Of a stretch of DNA of 64,000 nt, positions 12,435 to 22,276 are shown piece by piece. The notes beneath the pieces were generated by a model that was not told the origin of the DNA, made no database searches, and saw nothing but the letters and a program-made list of their open reading frames with translations. The DNA is taken from assembly GCF_907164915.1 (NCBI RefSeq), contig NC_061862.1, forward strand, positions 36,953,522-37,017,521, read 5' to 3'. This DNA is from Impatiens glandulifera (taxonomy: Eukaryota; Streptophyta; Magnoliopsida; Ericales; Balsaminaceae). The number at the start of each line of letters is the position of its first letter. The stretch's first letter is position 1. The translations under genes were made by a program, and so were the position numbers.

Positions 12435-13145
12435 CTACCCGATATCAGTAATGAATTTTTTACTTTCGTAGTATGAGTTTGGAAATTGAGCGTCAATCGG
12501 TAATATGTAGTCTTTAAGCAGACGCATCAATATATCGAAAGAAGAATTTGTCCAATGACATACATTTTTTATGTGAAGTAGTTTCAGTAGTGCTGATGAT
12601 TTCGTTATTCGAGCACCTTCATACAATGGCCGTTTGCAATCATCAATCAATTTATAAAATCTATGCGCATCTTCGACTGGTTCATGGTTGTTCGGGACAT
12701 CATTAACGTTGGAGAATATATCGTTTATAAATTCGTGCATATAACGTTCTTCATTGACATCTTCATTAACTGTATTATTCATCTCTAGTCTCGCATCGTT
12801 GAATTCCGGCACAACATCCTCCGACTGATCATCGTCATCATCATCGAAGTTATCGGCATCTTCATCGATTAACGTACGTCTCTTTTCTCCATGAAAATAC
12901 CAGTACTCATAATGAACATTTATTCCATAAATGATGAGGTGAGTCTTCACTTCGTCTATTTCCATAAACGGCGTGTTCAAACATTTCACGCAAGGACATT
13001 TCACGGTTTGTCGGGATGTACTCCTAACAGCAAACTTGAGGAATTTGTCAACACCTTCCTCGTAATCTGGATGATCTCGACGTAAGGTCATCCAGCTTTT
13101 ATCGGGTACTTTCATCTTTCTAATAAAATGAAAAATAACCCGCAT
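12435..13145 (-). pseudogene. TNPD-like transposase, N-terminal fragment only
   Basis: A 236-codon open frame. The N-terminus (MKVPDKSWMTLRRDHPDYEE, then CPCVKCLN and 'HLIIYGINVHYEYWYFHGE') is the transposase-associated domain found at the start of En/Spm TNPD/TNP2 proteins; the paired Cys residues and the H...W pattern are present. An acidic linker follows, then 'RFYKLIDDCKRPLYEG' and 'NSYYESKKFITDIG', which normally open the Transposase_21 catalytic region. The frame ends at TAG 12435, which overlaps a possible GTAG donor. The roughly 600 residues of catalytic domain normally following are nowhere in the element. It could give a truncated, non-catalytic protein. Confidence 0.8.
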
Positions 13146-14640
13146 TATTATTTACTTAACTTTGTCTAAATTAATTAAGATTACATAACTCTAACATAAT
13201 CTCTACCTATTCAACCAAAATTCCACATAATCTAACATTATTCAACCAAAATTCCACATAAACAAACAATAATAAAACCTAACATAAATCAAACTTAAAT
13301 CTAACATACATATAATCTAACATTATTTCATTCATACACATTTTAAAACAATCAATTCTAATCCAACATAATTTTATTCATACACAATTCATTCCATATA
13401 ACAATTCTAACCTAAAATCAAATCTAATTCAAACCAAATCTAATTCAACATTATTTCATTCATACACATTTCAAACATAATCTAACATAAATCAAACCTA
13501 ATCTAACATAAATCAAATCAAACATAAATCAAACTTAAATCTAACATTAAACTAACCTAACCATATAATAAACCAACAATAACTAACCTTGCACAAAAAG
13601 AGCGACGAAGAAGAGCGGCTGTAGGTAGATCGAACAATAATAAACCCTATTAATCAAACAAAATCAACATAAACATATACCAAATCAATCCAATAATATA
13701 ATCAATCCAAAACCAAATCCAAATACTTAATCCAACAAAATAAAACACTAATATAAACCAAATCAAACAAAATCAAACTAAACTATTGAACATATAACAT
13801 AAATGTAACATTAATCAAATTATTTCAATCTAATATAACCAAAATCAACATAGTTCTAATCTAACCTAAATCAATCCAAATAACCAAATTAATCGACAAG
13901 AACCTAATCTAACCTAAATCAATCCAAATAACCAAATTAATTTAATCAACAAGAACCTAATCTAACCTAAATCAATCAAAATAACCAAGTTATTCTAATA
14001 AACAAATATAAGCTGAAATTGTGCCTTTTTTAATCCAAATATATTCTAATCCAAATTTGTGCCTTTTATGAAATTGGCTGATTTGAAGTTCAAGATCAAA
14101 ACAAAATAATTCATCTAGGTCATTCAAATAACTTCAATTTCAAAACAAATTTCAATTCATTTTGTTAAGAATAAAATCAAAACTTCAATCCACATTCAAC
14201 ACTTCAATGTTTTCAACTCAATTCATCATCAAATCTATTCAACTCTTTTCAATCAACTAATGAAAAACACAAATTACAAGTTATGCACTAGATTCATCCA
14301 TCAACATTGCAGCAAATCAATCAAACAATCAATCATCTAATTAGAGTCTAGATTCACCTTTGAAGATCTTCAATCAATCGGCAGCGGAGATAGCGGACAG
14401 GAAAGAATTGCGGGCGGATCTTCTTCTTCCAAAAGGCGCGGAGGCAGAGGCGTCCTCAAAGGAGCAGCGTCTTTAGGCTGCGTCGTCGTCGTATTCTACG
14501 ACAGCGTAGCGTCGTCTTCTTCGACGCGGAATCTAGCGGCGGCGGGCGGAAGCAGTTAGTGAGAGAGAAAGAAAGGAAAGAAACGGGGAAGAGAAAAAAG
14601 ATAGGGTGTTTTAATTTAAATAGGTCAATTCCGAAAGTTT
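13146..14640 (-). promoter_or_regulatory. leader/promoter region of the CACTA TNPD/TNPA genes
   Basis: About 13150-14000 is low-complexity sequence made of drifting 'ctaacataaatcaaac' units with no coding potential. About 14375-14600 is GC-rich (gcgggcggatc, gcgtcgtcgtcg, ggcggcgggcgg) and ends in a GA-rich leader followed by 'ttttaatttaaatagg' close to the first CCGAAAGTT motifs. The layout (GC-rich, GA-rich leader, TATA-like stretch, then subterminal motifs) is repeated at 17170-17290 for the second gene. That repetition suggests a transcription start here for the - strand genes; the exact site is not determinable. Confidence 0.4.
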
Positions 14641-14649
14641 TATATAAAA

Positions 14650-15592
14650 CTTTCGGTTTTTAGAGTTATTTCCGAAAGTAATGTTATAACTTTCGGAATT
14701 ACCACTTCACAATTTCTTAAATTAATTGGTTTCTCACCTTCTAATGACATTGAACAACATTAATTTAACACATTTGATATATCCTTAAAATATTGCACAA
14801 TCCATATGATCAAACATTACACACATTCATAAGATAATCAAACATAAACATTCATATACACTTCTCTATATAATCAAACACAATTATAAACATTTTAACA
14901 TTAAACACAATATTAATTTTTAAAATACAACCCACACTTGATTATATTAGTTATGAGTCTATATTGGAAGGTAAAAAACCAATTAATTTAATAATTTGTC
15001 AAGTGGTAAACCGAAAGTTTATTTGAAAACTTTCGGTTTTAAAGGGTATTTGCGAAAGTTTTGAATAAACCTCTCGGTCCTGACCTTAAACAGTGTGTTT
15101 TTTGGGGAAGGGTAAAACTGAAAGTTATATCATTAAATTTCGGTTTTTAAGGTTATTTCCGAAAGTTAATGATATAACTTTCGGTTTTACCACTTCACAA
15201 TTTCTTAAATTAATTGGTTTCTCACCTTCTAATGACATTGAACAACATTAATTTAACACATATTATATCCTTAAAATATTGCACAATCCATATGATCAAA
15301 CATTACACACATTCATAAGATAATCAAACATAAACATTTATATACACTTCTCTATATAATCAAACACAATCATAAACATTTTAACATTAAACACAATCTT
15401 AATTTTTAAAAAACAACACACACTTGAATATATTAGTAAGGAGTCTATATTATAAGGTAAAAAATCAATTAATTTAACAATTTGTCAAGTGGTAAACCGA
15501 AAGTTTATTTGAAAACTTTCGGTTTTAATGGGTATTTGCGAAAGTTTTGAATAAACCTCTCGGTCCTGACCTTAAACAGAATGTATTTTGGA
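14650..15592. repeat. two ~488-bp direct repeats in the CACTA element
   Basis: 14650-15113 and 15116-15592 are near-identical. Each begins with CCGAAAGT hairpin motifs, continues through 'ccacttcacaatttcttaaatt' (offset 14702 and 15190) and ends with 'ctctcggtcctgaccttaaaca'. Differences are a handful of substitutions and short indels, so the duplication is fairly recent. No coding content. Confidence 0.85.
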
Positions 15593-15594
15593 AG

Positions 15595-16440
15595 GGTCAA
15601 AACCGAAGGTTTTCAAATAAACCTTCGGTTTTGACCCTTCCCAACACTTAGAATTTTTTCTGTTTTTTTAAACAAGGGTCAAAACCGAAGGTTTTCAAAT
15701 AAACCTTCGGTTTTTACCCTTCCCAACACTTAGAAAATTTCCTGTTTTTTTTTAAACAAGGGTCAAAACCGAAGATTTTCAAATAAACCTTCGGTTTTTA
15801 CCCTTCCCAATCCTTAGAAAATTTCCTGTTTTTTTAAACAAGGGTCAAAACCGAAGGTTCATTTGAAAACCTTCGGTTTTTACCCTTACCCTTACTCATA
15901 ATTTTTTCTGTTTTTTTAAACAATGGTCAAATCCGAAGGTTCATTTGAAAACCTTCGGTTTTGACCCTTCCTAACACTTAGAAAATTTCCTATTTTTTTA
16001 AACAAGGGTCAAAACCGAAGGTTCATTTGAAAACCTCCGATTTTTACCTTTACCCATACTTAGAATTTTTCTGTTTTTTTAAACAATGGTCAAAACCGAA
16101 GGTTCATTTGAAAACCTTCGGTTTTGACCCTTCCCAACACTTTTAATTTTTTTTGTTTTATTAAACAATGGTCAAAACCGAAGGTTTATTTGAAAATCTT
16201 CGATTTTTACCCTTACCCATACTTAGAATTTTTTTGTTTTTTTTAAACAATGGTCAAAACCGAAGGTTCATTTGAAAACCTTCGGTTTTGACCCTTCCCA
16301 ACACTTAGAATTTTTTCTGTTTTTTAAACAAGGGTCAAAACCGAAGGTTTATTTGAAAACCTTCAGTTTTGACTATTCAGATTTTTTTTTAAAAAATGTC
16401 AAAACCGAAGGTTTATTTGAAAACCTTCGAAATTACCCCT
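15595..16440. repeat. tandem array of ~82-bp hairpin units
   Basis: About eleven units. Each contains an inverted repeat AACCGAAGGTT ... AACCTTCGGTT with a ~9-nt loop (ttcaaataaa or tcatttgaaa), then 'gacccttcccaacacttag', then a T-run and 'aaacaagggtc'. Hairpins start near 15602, 15687, 15768, 15850, 15933, 16014, 16096, 16178, 16260, 16339 and 16403. The final unit is shorter. The array sits 3' of the coiled-coil gene at 16652-16939. Confidence 0.88.
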
Positions 16441-16651
16441 ATTTTTTTGTTTAAAAGATACCATGTTCTATAATTTTATCAAATAAAGGCAATATAATAA
16501 ATAAAGGAAAAGAAACCCTAAACAACATTAATAAACCAAAACCATATTAAAGGATAATAATAATTCATAATTATGAAAGCAAAACACACCAAAATGTCAT
16601 CATTCGTACAGAAAACATAATACATAATTAATCAACAATATAATCGAGAAA

Positions 16652-16939
16652 TTAATTAGTAAATGTGGGGGGGGGGAGGGGTGGTTGATTCTGCCTCTTC
16701 AACAATTTAATTTGCTGTTCGAGATTCTCCAATTTTTGCGCCATTTCAGCACTGTCCGCTTTAATTTCATTAAGCATTTGGCCTCTTTCCGCATCCCTCA
16801 ATCGGATTTCCTCCATTTCCAGCGTCATTTTTCTTACCTCTTCCTCACGTGCCGCAGTTTCTGTTTGTGCTAGCAAATTCTGGTATGACCGAGACAGTTT
16901 CTCCGGTGTACGCTGAATACTCATCCATGACTCACCCAT
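16652..16939 (-). CDS. second CACTA gene: short coiled-coil protein with proline tail
   Basis: A 95-residue frame with start ATG at 16939. The N-terminus 'SWMSIQRTPEKLSRSYQNLL' resembles the start of the first TNPA-like exon ('WWSMRKTPNKLLKPYQNLL'). The middle is an almost continuous charged coiled coil. The end 'PPLPPPTFTN' resembles the poly-proline end of the other gene. It therefore looks like the two ends of a TNPA-like protein with the DNA-binding middle removed. A splice acceptor (TTTAG|G) lies just before the ATG, and an upstream exon would lie near 17175 (CCATTCCAG|GTTATT). No stop or shift interrupts it. Whether it is expressed, and whether it interferes with transposase function, is unknown. 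Confidence 0.5.
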   Translation of the reverse strand: MGESWMSIQRTPEKLSRSYQNLLAQTETAAREEEVRKMTLEMEEIRLRDAERGQMLNEIKADSAEMAQKLENLEQQIKLLKRQNQPPLPPPTFTN

Positions 16940-17177
16940 CCTAAATGCATTTCATATATATATATCAAACACAATAACCAAAATATATCATTCATTTAAC
17001 AAAATCTAACAGAATCATATATATTTAACAAACTAACATAAATCTAATCTAAACAATAACAAATCTAAATCAAATTACCAAACAAATAATCTAAACTAGC
17101 ATAAATCTGGATAATATAAACTAAATGATAACAAATCTAAATCTAAAAACAAAAAACAAATAAAAAAATAACCTGGA

Positions 17178-17846
17178 ATGGAGAAGAAGAAGAGCATCGG
17201 AGGCGGCTGCGGCGCGGGAGAAAGAGAAAAGAGAAAGAGGAGAATGAAAAAGAGAAGGGGTAGAGTTTGTATTTATAAAGGTATTTACCGAAAGTTTTTC
17301 AATAAACCTTCGGTTTTTAGATTAATCAAAACCGAAGGTTTATTGAAAAACCTTCGGTAATAAGAATCACGGGATTTAATTTTTTTTTGTCTATTTTTGG
17401 ATGAGTCAAAACCGAAGGTTTATAGGATAAACCTTCGCAATTAACAATTTCAGGAAAAGGTAAAACCGAAAGTTCTTTAAAGAACCTTCGCAATTAATCA
17501 TTTTCCAACTTAGAATATTTTTTCAATTTTTTGGGATGAGTCAAATCCGACGGTTTAATGGAAAACCTTCGTATTTAAACATTTCAGGAAAGGTAAAACC
17601 GAAAGTTTTTGGAATAACCTTCGCAATTAACCAAACTCCCAACACTTAGAATTTTTTTGAATTTTTGGGAATGTCAAACCGAAAGTTCTTTAGAACTTTC
17701 GGTACTAATCAGTAAAACCGAAAGTTTTAGACACCTCTCGGAATCTATTTTCAATAACGAAAGATTTGTTCCTCTCGGGATCAATTATGAGAGTTTTATA
17801 AAACCCTCAGTAATATATGTCGATAAAGGTCATTTTTTTACCAGTG
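17178..17846 (-). promoter_or_regulatory. CACTA right subterminal region and probable promoter
   Basis: 17170-17262 is a GA-rich leader on the + strand (complement CT-rich). It is next to 'gtatttataaaggtattt' and then at least eight CCGAAAGTT / CCGAAGGTT motifs, mostly paired as inverted repeats, up to the terminal CACTGGTAAAAAA. By analogy with En/Spm, the promoter of the - strand genes overlaps this repeat region. Confidence 0.55.
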
Positions 17847-19965
17847 ATAGGAAATGCTAATACATGTAAAACAAAAGGGATATGTTCAATCAAACTGAGA
17901 AATGATGACAGATCTACCAAAATTATTAGAGATGTTCGGTACATACCAAATATGAAAAAGAATCTCATTTCTTTGGGGGCCTTGAAGTCAAAAGGCCTAC
18001 ATGTGAAATTGGAAAATGGAATTTTTAAGGTAATCTTTAGAGCTCTAGTGATGTTGAAAGCTATCAGGAAAAGTAATAATTTGTATTACTATCAAGGTAG
18101 TACAGTTAATAGGACATTATATGTATCAACTTCCGGGAGTAGTAAGGAATTAGAGGCAACAAAGATATGGCATATCCGATTGGGGGCATGCTGGTGAGAA
18201 ATCTATGCAAACTCTTGTCAAACAAGGATTGCTGAAAGGTATAAAAGTTTGTAAATTAGATTTTTGTGAACATTGTATTCTGGAAAAACAAAGGCGAGTA
18301 AAATTTGGCACTACTATCCATAACACCAATGGTATTTTGGAATATGTGCACTCAGATGTCTAGGGACCTGCCAAGACTCCTTCTCTTGGAGGTAGACATT
18401 ATTTTGTTACTTTTATTGATGATTTTTCCAAAAGAGTATGGGTGTTTAGTATGAAGAATAAAAGTGAAGTGTTTGAGATTTTTCTTAAATGGAAAACTCA
18501 AGTTGAAGATGAGACAGGAAGAAAGCTCAAAGTTTTCCAAACTAATATCAGTGGAGAATAGAAGAATGATCCATTCCAGAAGTTATGCCAAGAGTGTGGC
18601 ATAGTTCGACACTTCACAGTCAGAAAAACACCACAACAGAATGGAGTATCGGAACGTATGAACAGAACATTGGTGAAGAAAGTTCGATGTATGTTGTCTA
18701 ATGTTGGGTTAGACAAGAAATTTTGGGCAGAAGTTGTGTCATACACTCAACATTTGGTAAATCGCCTACCATCATCTGCACTTGGTGGCAAGACTCCATT
18801 AGAGGTATGGTCTGGAAAACATGCAACTAATTATGATTTTTTGCATATTTTTGGTTCTACTGTATATTATCATTCAATTGAACAAAAGTTGGATCCACTA
18901 GGAAATAAGGATCTTTTTATGATATTTATTACTAGAGTTAAATGGTATAGCCTCTGATATTTAGATGCAAAGAAAACCATTATCAATAGAGATGTTACTT
19001 TTGATGACTATTCAATGTTGAATAAGGTAACATCATACAAAATTGATTGTACTCCGCAATAGGTGGAGTTTGAGCAGATAAAGATAATCCCATCTATAAG
19101 TGACTCTCCGACGACAGACGAAGAGTTAAATGAGGAAGAGGTTCTGACCCAAGAACCTTCAGAACAACGTGAATCAATTTTTGTGAACAGACCGAGACGA
19201 GTTATTCAAAAACCAGGTTGGTTCATTGACATGGCGGCCTATGCACTTCTAGTTGTAGATGATGTTCCATCCACTTTTTCAGATGTCAGTCGAAGTACTG
19301 AAAATGGAAAAATGAGAAGTGTTATGAAAGATGAGATGCAATTTTTTTAGAAGAATGAGACATGCAAGTTGACGCATCTACGAAAAGCGAAGAAGTCTAT
19401 TGGTTGTAAATGAATCTTTTATAAGAAAGAAGGATTTCCCAAAAAATTTGATGTTCGCTACAAAGAAAAATTGATAGCTAAAGACTACGCTCAGAAGGAA
19501 TGTGTTGATTATAATGAGGTACTTTCTCCTATTGTTAAACACTCTTCCATTAGAATGTTGTTGGCCTTGGTAGCGTAGATGAATTTGGAGCTAGCTTAAC
19601 CAGATGTGAAGAACGTAGACATACATGGTCATTTGAACGAGGAAATTTACATTTATCAACCAGATGGATTCGATGTTGTTGATAAAGAAAATTGGGTTTC
19701 CAAGTTGAACAAATCATTGTATAGGTTGAAGCAATCGTCTAGACAATGGTACAAGTGACTTGACAAGTTTATGATTGAGCACAAATACACAAGAAGTAGA
19801 TTCAGTTCATGTGTGTATTTACGCAAACTGTAAGATGAATCTTATATCTATTTACTCTTGTACGTTGATGATATGTTGATAGCATCAAAGAGCCAATATG
19901 AAGTTGACAAATTGAAGGCTCAATTGGGTAAAGAGTTCGAGATGAAAGATATGGGGAAAACCAAA
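17847..19965 (+). pseudogene. copia protease end, integrase and partial reverse transcriptase
   Basis: Continuation of the copia polyprotein after the CACTA element. 'DVRYIPNMKKNLISLGAL' is the usual region after the protease. 'WHIRLG' with a downstream H-C-C zinc finger (HCILEK) is the GAG-pre-integrase region. The integrase core shows 'DDFSKRVWV' and 'PQQNGVSERMNRTL'. The reverse transcriptase shows 'YVDDM' near 19863 and ends at 'FEMKDMG' near 19957. Many in-frame stops and small shifts occur (near 18197, 18361, 18957, 19060, 19350, 19412, 19578 and 19758). The RNase H domain is absent; 'FEMKDMG' is followed within 130 bp by the polypurine tract. Confidence 0.85.
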
Positions 19966-20023
19966 TCTAATTGTTTAGATTTGGTAAACACCTTCCGCGT
20001 TTGAGTCGGCGCTGAAGAGCGCC
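19961..20023. repeat. two perfect hairpins at the copia deletion junction
   Basis: 19961-19984 is CCAAATCTAA, TTGT, TTAGATTTGG (10-bp stem, 4-nt loop). 20008-20023 is GGCGCT, GAAG, AGCGCC (6-bp stem, 4-nt loop). Both lie where the reverse transcriptase end and RNase H have been lost. Confidence 0.7.
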
Positions 20024-20096
20024 AATTGGAATCACTAAAGATTTATTTTTTTAATATTGAAGATTAGCATTTGGATATTGTGCCAAGGTGGAGATT

Positions 20097-20424
20097 TTTT
20101 GTTTTTGGTACAATTAGAATCCCACGTCGGAAGATGATGGGAGTGAAAAAAGTTTCTTAGTATATAAAAGGAACTATATTCACAATTAGAATAAATCCCA
20201 CATCGGAAGATGATGGGAGTTGGGGAAGTTTCTTAGTGTATAAAAGAAACTCTCCCCTCTTTGGTTTATTGCACCCAATATTTGTATCTCTTATTCCTTA
20301 TTAATTTATAGCCTTAATGCTCAGAGACGTAGACAGCATTTTGGCCGAACTCCGTTATCAAATTATGTTAGTGTTTTTTCAGTTGTTTTCTTCTTTTGTG
20401 TTTCTGTTAGAGTTTTTCCCAACA
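20097..20424 (+). repeat. copia 3' LTR
   Basis: 328 bp ending TTTTTCCCAACA, followed by the duplication CAAAC. The first bases have decayed from TGTTG to TTTTG. An internal tandem duplication gives two copies of 'tcggaagatgatgggagt...gtttcttagt.tataaaag', so two TATA boxes are present. Confidence 0.88.
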
Positions 20425-20429
20425 CAAAC

Positions 20430-20690
20430 CTCTAACGAATCAATGTCAATTGTTTATACTTATTGGTCAAGGAGAATTTGAAGAGAATAGAGAAGAGGAA
20501 TTAAGCCATATGTAACTCTAGTTTGAAGACATGTTCCGGCATCCTAACCACCTACCTCCAATCAGAAATCAAGACTATTAAATACCTCTTAAGGAAGGAA
20601 TCAACCTGATCATACTGATACCCCTCCCTTAAGAAGGCATAAATTGAAAAATGATTGATGAAATGCTTGAGCAAGGCGTTATGTTTTAAT
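20430..20690 (+). pseudogene. Ty3/gypsy reverse transcriptase N-terminus, fragment
   Basis: Continuation of the gypsy element after the copia 3' LTR and its target duplication. The motifs FEDMF, LPPIRNQDY, IPLKEGIN and MIDEMLEQGVM are the residues preceding the reverse transcriptase palm in plant gypsy elements. Several stops (in 'QDY*IPL' and 'LP*EGIN*') and loss of everything downstream show it is a fossil. Confidence 0.65.
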
Positions 20691-21085
20691 AAATAATATA
20701 TAAAAAAAAACTTCCCATATATAACTTCAGGTTTGTGTTTATAAATTTAAAATTTTAGTTTATACAAAAATGGATTAAATTATTAAAAAAATAATATTTA
20801 AATATTTGTGTAAGTGAACCTAATTAATTAATGAGGCTTTAATTTCATTCAAATGTTTTCCATTTATTCAAATAGATCTATATTTATAATTTAAAGAGAA
20901 ATGTCAGGTTATGAAATAATATTAATAAGAGAGTTGACTGAAATTATTTTATGAGTATTAAAAATTTAATAATATTTTTAAAACAAAATTTAATTCATTG
21001 ATACTCAAGCAACTCATGTTTCAATTACATTATACAAGAATATTTTAATTTATACCTAAAACCTTCTAAACTGGAGTGAAGTTTA
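20691..21085. other. gene-free AT-rich stretch
   Basis: No feature recognised apart from the likely upstream region of the F-box pseudogene. Confidence 0.5.
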
Positions 21086-21090
21086 TTGTT

Positions 21091-21098
21091 TATAAATA
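21091..21098 (+). promoter_or_regulatory. TATA box candidate of the F-box/kelch pseudogene
   Basis: TATAAATA, about 57 bases before the chosen ATG at 21155. Spacing fits a short 5' UTR of about 25-30 bases. Not otherwise supported. Confidence 0.4.
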
Positions 21099-21154
21099 TG
21101 TATGAGTTGAGAGGCCTTTATCTTCCAACTTCTTCTTCTTCTTGTTATCTGAAA

Positions 21155-22276
21155 ATGGCCAACATTGATGAACAGATGACAGAGTCACCAATTCATGGAA
21201 ACATAGTTGAATCCATCCTCTCCCGCTTGCCGCTCGTGGACTTAGCGGCGGCCGCCCTCGTTTCAAAAGAATGGAAGCTGGCCGTTCTTCACCTCAACCG
21301 ACCTAAACCAATTCCTATTTCTCCACACACAGTCTATTCACATTCCTTACTCTACCTCCACATCTGCTTACGAAACAAGAATCCACACCTGGTTTCAAAT
21401 CAACCGCCCATCAATCAACCACGTCTCCGCCCTCCGGTCGTCCAGTTCCGGCGGCATCCTCTACATGCTGTCTTCAATGAAGCCATTCTCGTCCGACCCA
21501 TTCAATTTAACATGGCACCATGCCGAACCTCCATTCATCTGGCGGTCAGATCCAATCGTCGCTCTAGTTGGCAGCAAACTCATAGTCGCCGGCGGCTGTT
21601 GGGATTTCGAGGAAGACGATCATCTCGCCGTCGAGATATACGATGTGAAGAATCGAAATTGGGACTCGTGCGAATCGATGCCTTCCGTGTTGAAAGAATC
21701 CTCTGCGTCGACTTGTTTATCAACGGCGACGGACGGTCGGATTTTGTTCGTGGTTGAGAGGGGATCCGGTGTAATGCATACGTAGTGTTGGTCTGGACCG
21801 TTTGATCTCCGGGGAGATGAAATTGAAACCGTGTTCTGTTCAATCATTACTTATTCAAATGATGTGGGTTTGATCTTAATTGGACTGATAGGTGAAATGG
21901 AGAATGCGAAAGGTCTTAAAATATGGTCAATTGATTCGGAAAGTCTAGAGAGAGTAGAAATTGGAGAGATGCTTGAAGAAATTGATGAGAAGAGATTCGA
22001 TTTATCGTGGTCAATTAATGCTTGTTCGGCGGGGAATTGGGTTTATATATATAATAATTCCGAGATGAAAGAAGTTTACGCTTGCGAGGTCTTGAAAGGT
22101 GGGAATGTCGTAGATTGTTGGCTTGTTGCCGGTGGAAGCGAGAGATCATTCCGGTGGAATATCGAAGTGGTCAAGTGGAAAGAGTCGATTTTACGTGCTC
22201 GGAAGAAACTATTAAAGATGTCAACGAGGGTCTCCGGTTGAACAATTGGAAATGCTCACCTAAGCATATAGAATGA
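21155..22276 (+). pseudogene. F-box/kelch-repeat gene (At1g23390/At3g24760-like), disrupted
   Basis: Single-exon F-box/kelch family gene. Such proteins are substrate adaptors of SCF ubiquitin ligases; At1g23390-type members are known to target chalcone synthase. The F-box lies near the N-terminus: 'VESILSRLPLVDLAAAALVS', with a start at 21155 (MANIDEQM). A one-base shift near 21316 moves the frame, after which 'HTQSIHIPY', 'INHVSALRSS' and 'NLTWHHAEPP' follow. The kelch part shows 'LIVAGGCWDFEEDD', 'AVEIYDVKNRNW' and 'CESMP'. A TAG at 21783 interrupts the frame, which resumes at once with 'CWSGPFDLRGDE'. A second shift near 22185 is needed to reach the usual C-terminus 'DFTCSEETI', ending at 22276. 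I start at 21155 because it gives the family N-terminus; an earlier in-frame ATG at 21086 would precede the TATA box. Length and order match an intact gene of about 370 codons, so sequencing error at short runs cannot be excluded. Confidence 0.82.

Larger units (their letters stand above)
10034..17846 (-). mobile_element. CACTA (En/Spm) DNA transposon, 7.8 kb
   Basis: The left terminus CACTGGTGAAAAA and the right terminus (complement CACTGGTAAAAAA) are inverted copies. The 3-bp duplication ATA flanks it (10031-10033 and 17847-17849), as known for CACTA elements. It lies inside the copia polyprotein, and the copia frame continues directly across the insertion. Subterminal regions carry many CCGAAAGTT motifs in both orientations. 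Coding sequence, all on the - strand, comprises a TNPD-like N-terminal fragment (12435-13145), a Transposase_24-type gene (10556-12306) and a second short coiled-coil gene (16652-16939). The full TNPD catalytic domain (Transposase_21) is missing, so this copy cannot supply transposase. Confidence 0.92.
8714..20424 (+). mobile_element. Ty1/copia element (Tnt1-like) containing a CACTA insertion
   Basis: LTRs at 8714-9020 and 20097-20424 are flanked by a perfect 5-bp target duplication, CAAAC (8709-8713 and 20425-20429). The primer site TGGTATTAGAGCC (9023 on) matches initiator tRNA-Met with one change. A purine tract (caaggtggagat, about 20082-20095) precedes the 3' LTR. Without the CACTA insertion the element is only about 3.9 kb. 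That is shorter than a full Tnt1-like copia because the end of the reverse transcriptase and all of RNase H are missing. Polyprotein order is gag, protease, integrase, reverse transcriptase, as in Ty1/copia. It sits inside the decayed gypsy element and is therefore younger than it. Confidence 0.9.
7009..20690 (+). mobile_element. Ty3/gypsy remnant split by a copia insertion
   Basis: Left part 7009-8713 and right part 20430-20690 belong to one + strand Ty3/gypsy element. A likely 5' LTR end (...gggtgtaaca, 7220) is followed by a decayed tRNA-Met primer site (ttggttttaaagcc). Gag and protease follow up to 8713. After the copia element, reading resumes at about 20530 with the start of a gypsy reverse transcriptase (LPPIRNQDY, then MIDEMLEQGVM). 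The element is lost after about 20690, so no 3' LTR is present. The LTR start near 7009 (tgttaggcaactc) is only a guess, because there is no second LTR to compare. Confidence 0.7.

Noticed and set aside
15595..16440. CRISPR-like array
   Set aside because: Spacers between the repeated parts are themselves repeated, the units contain large inverted repeats, and the host is a plant; it is a transposon tandem array.
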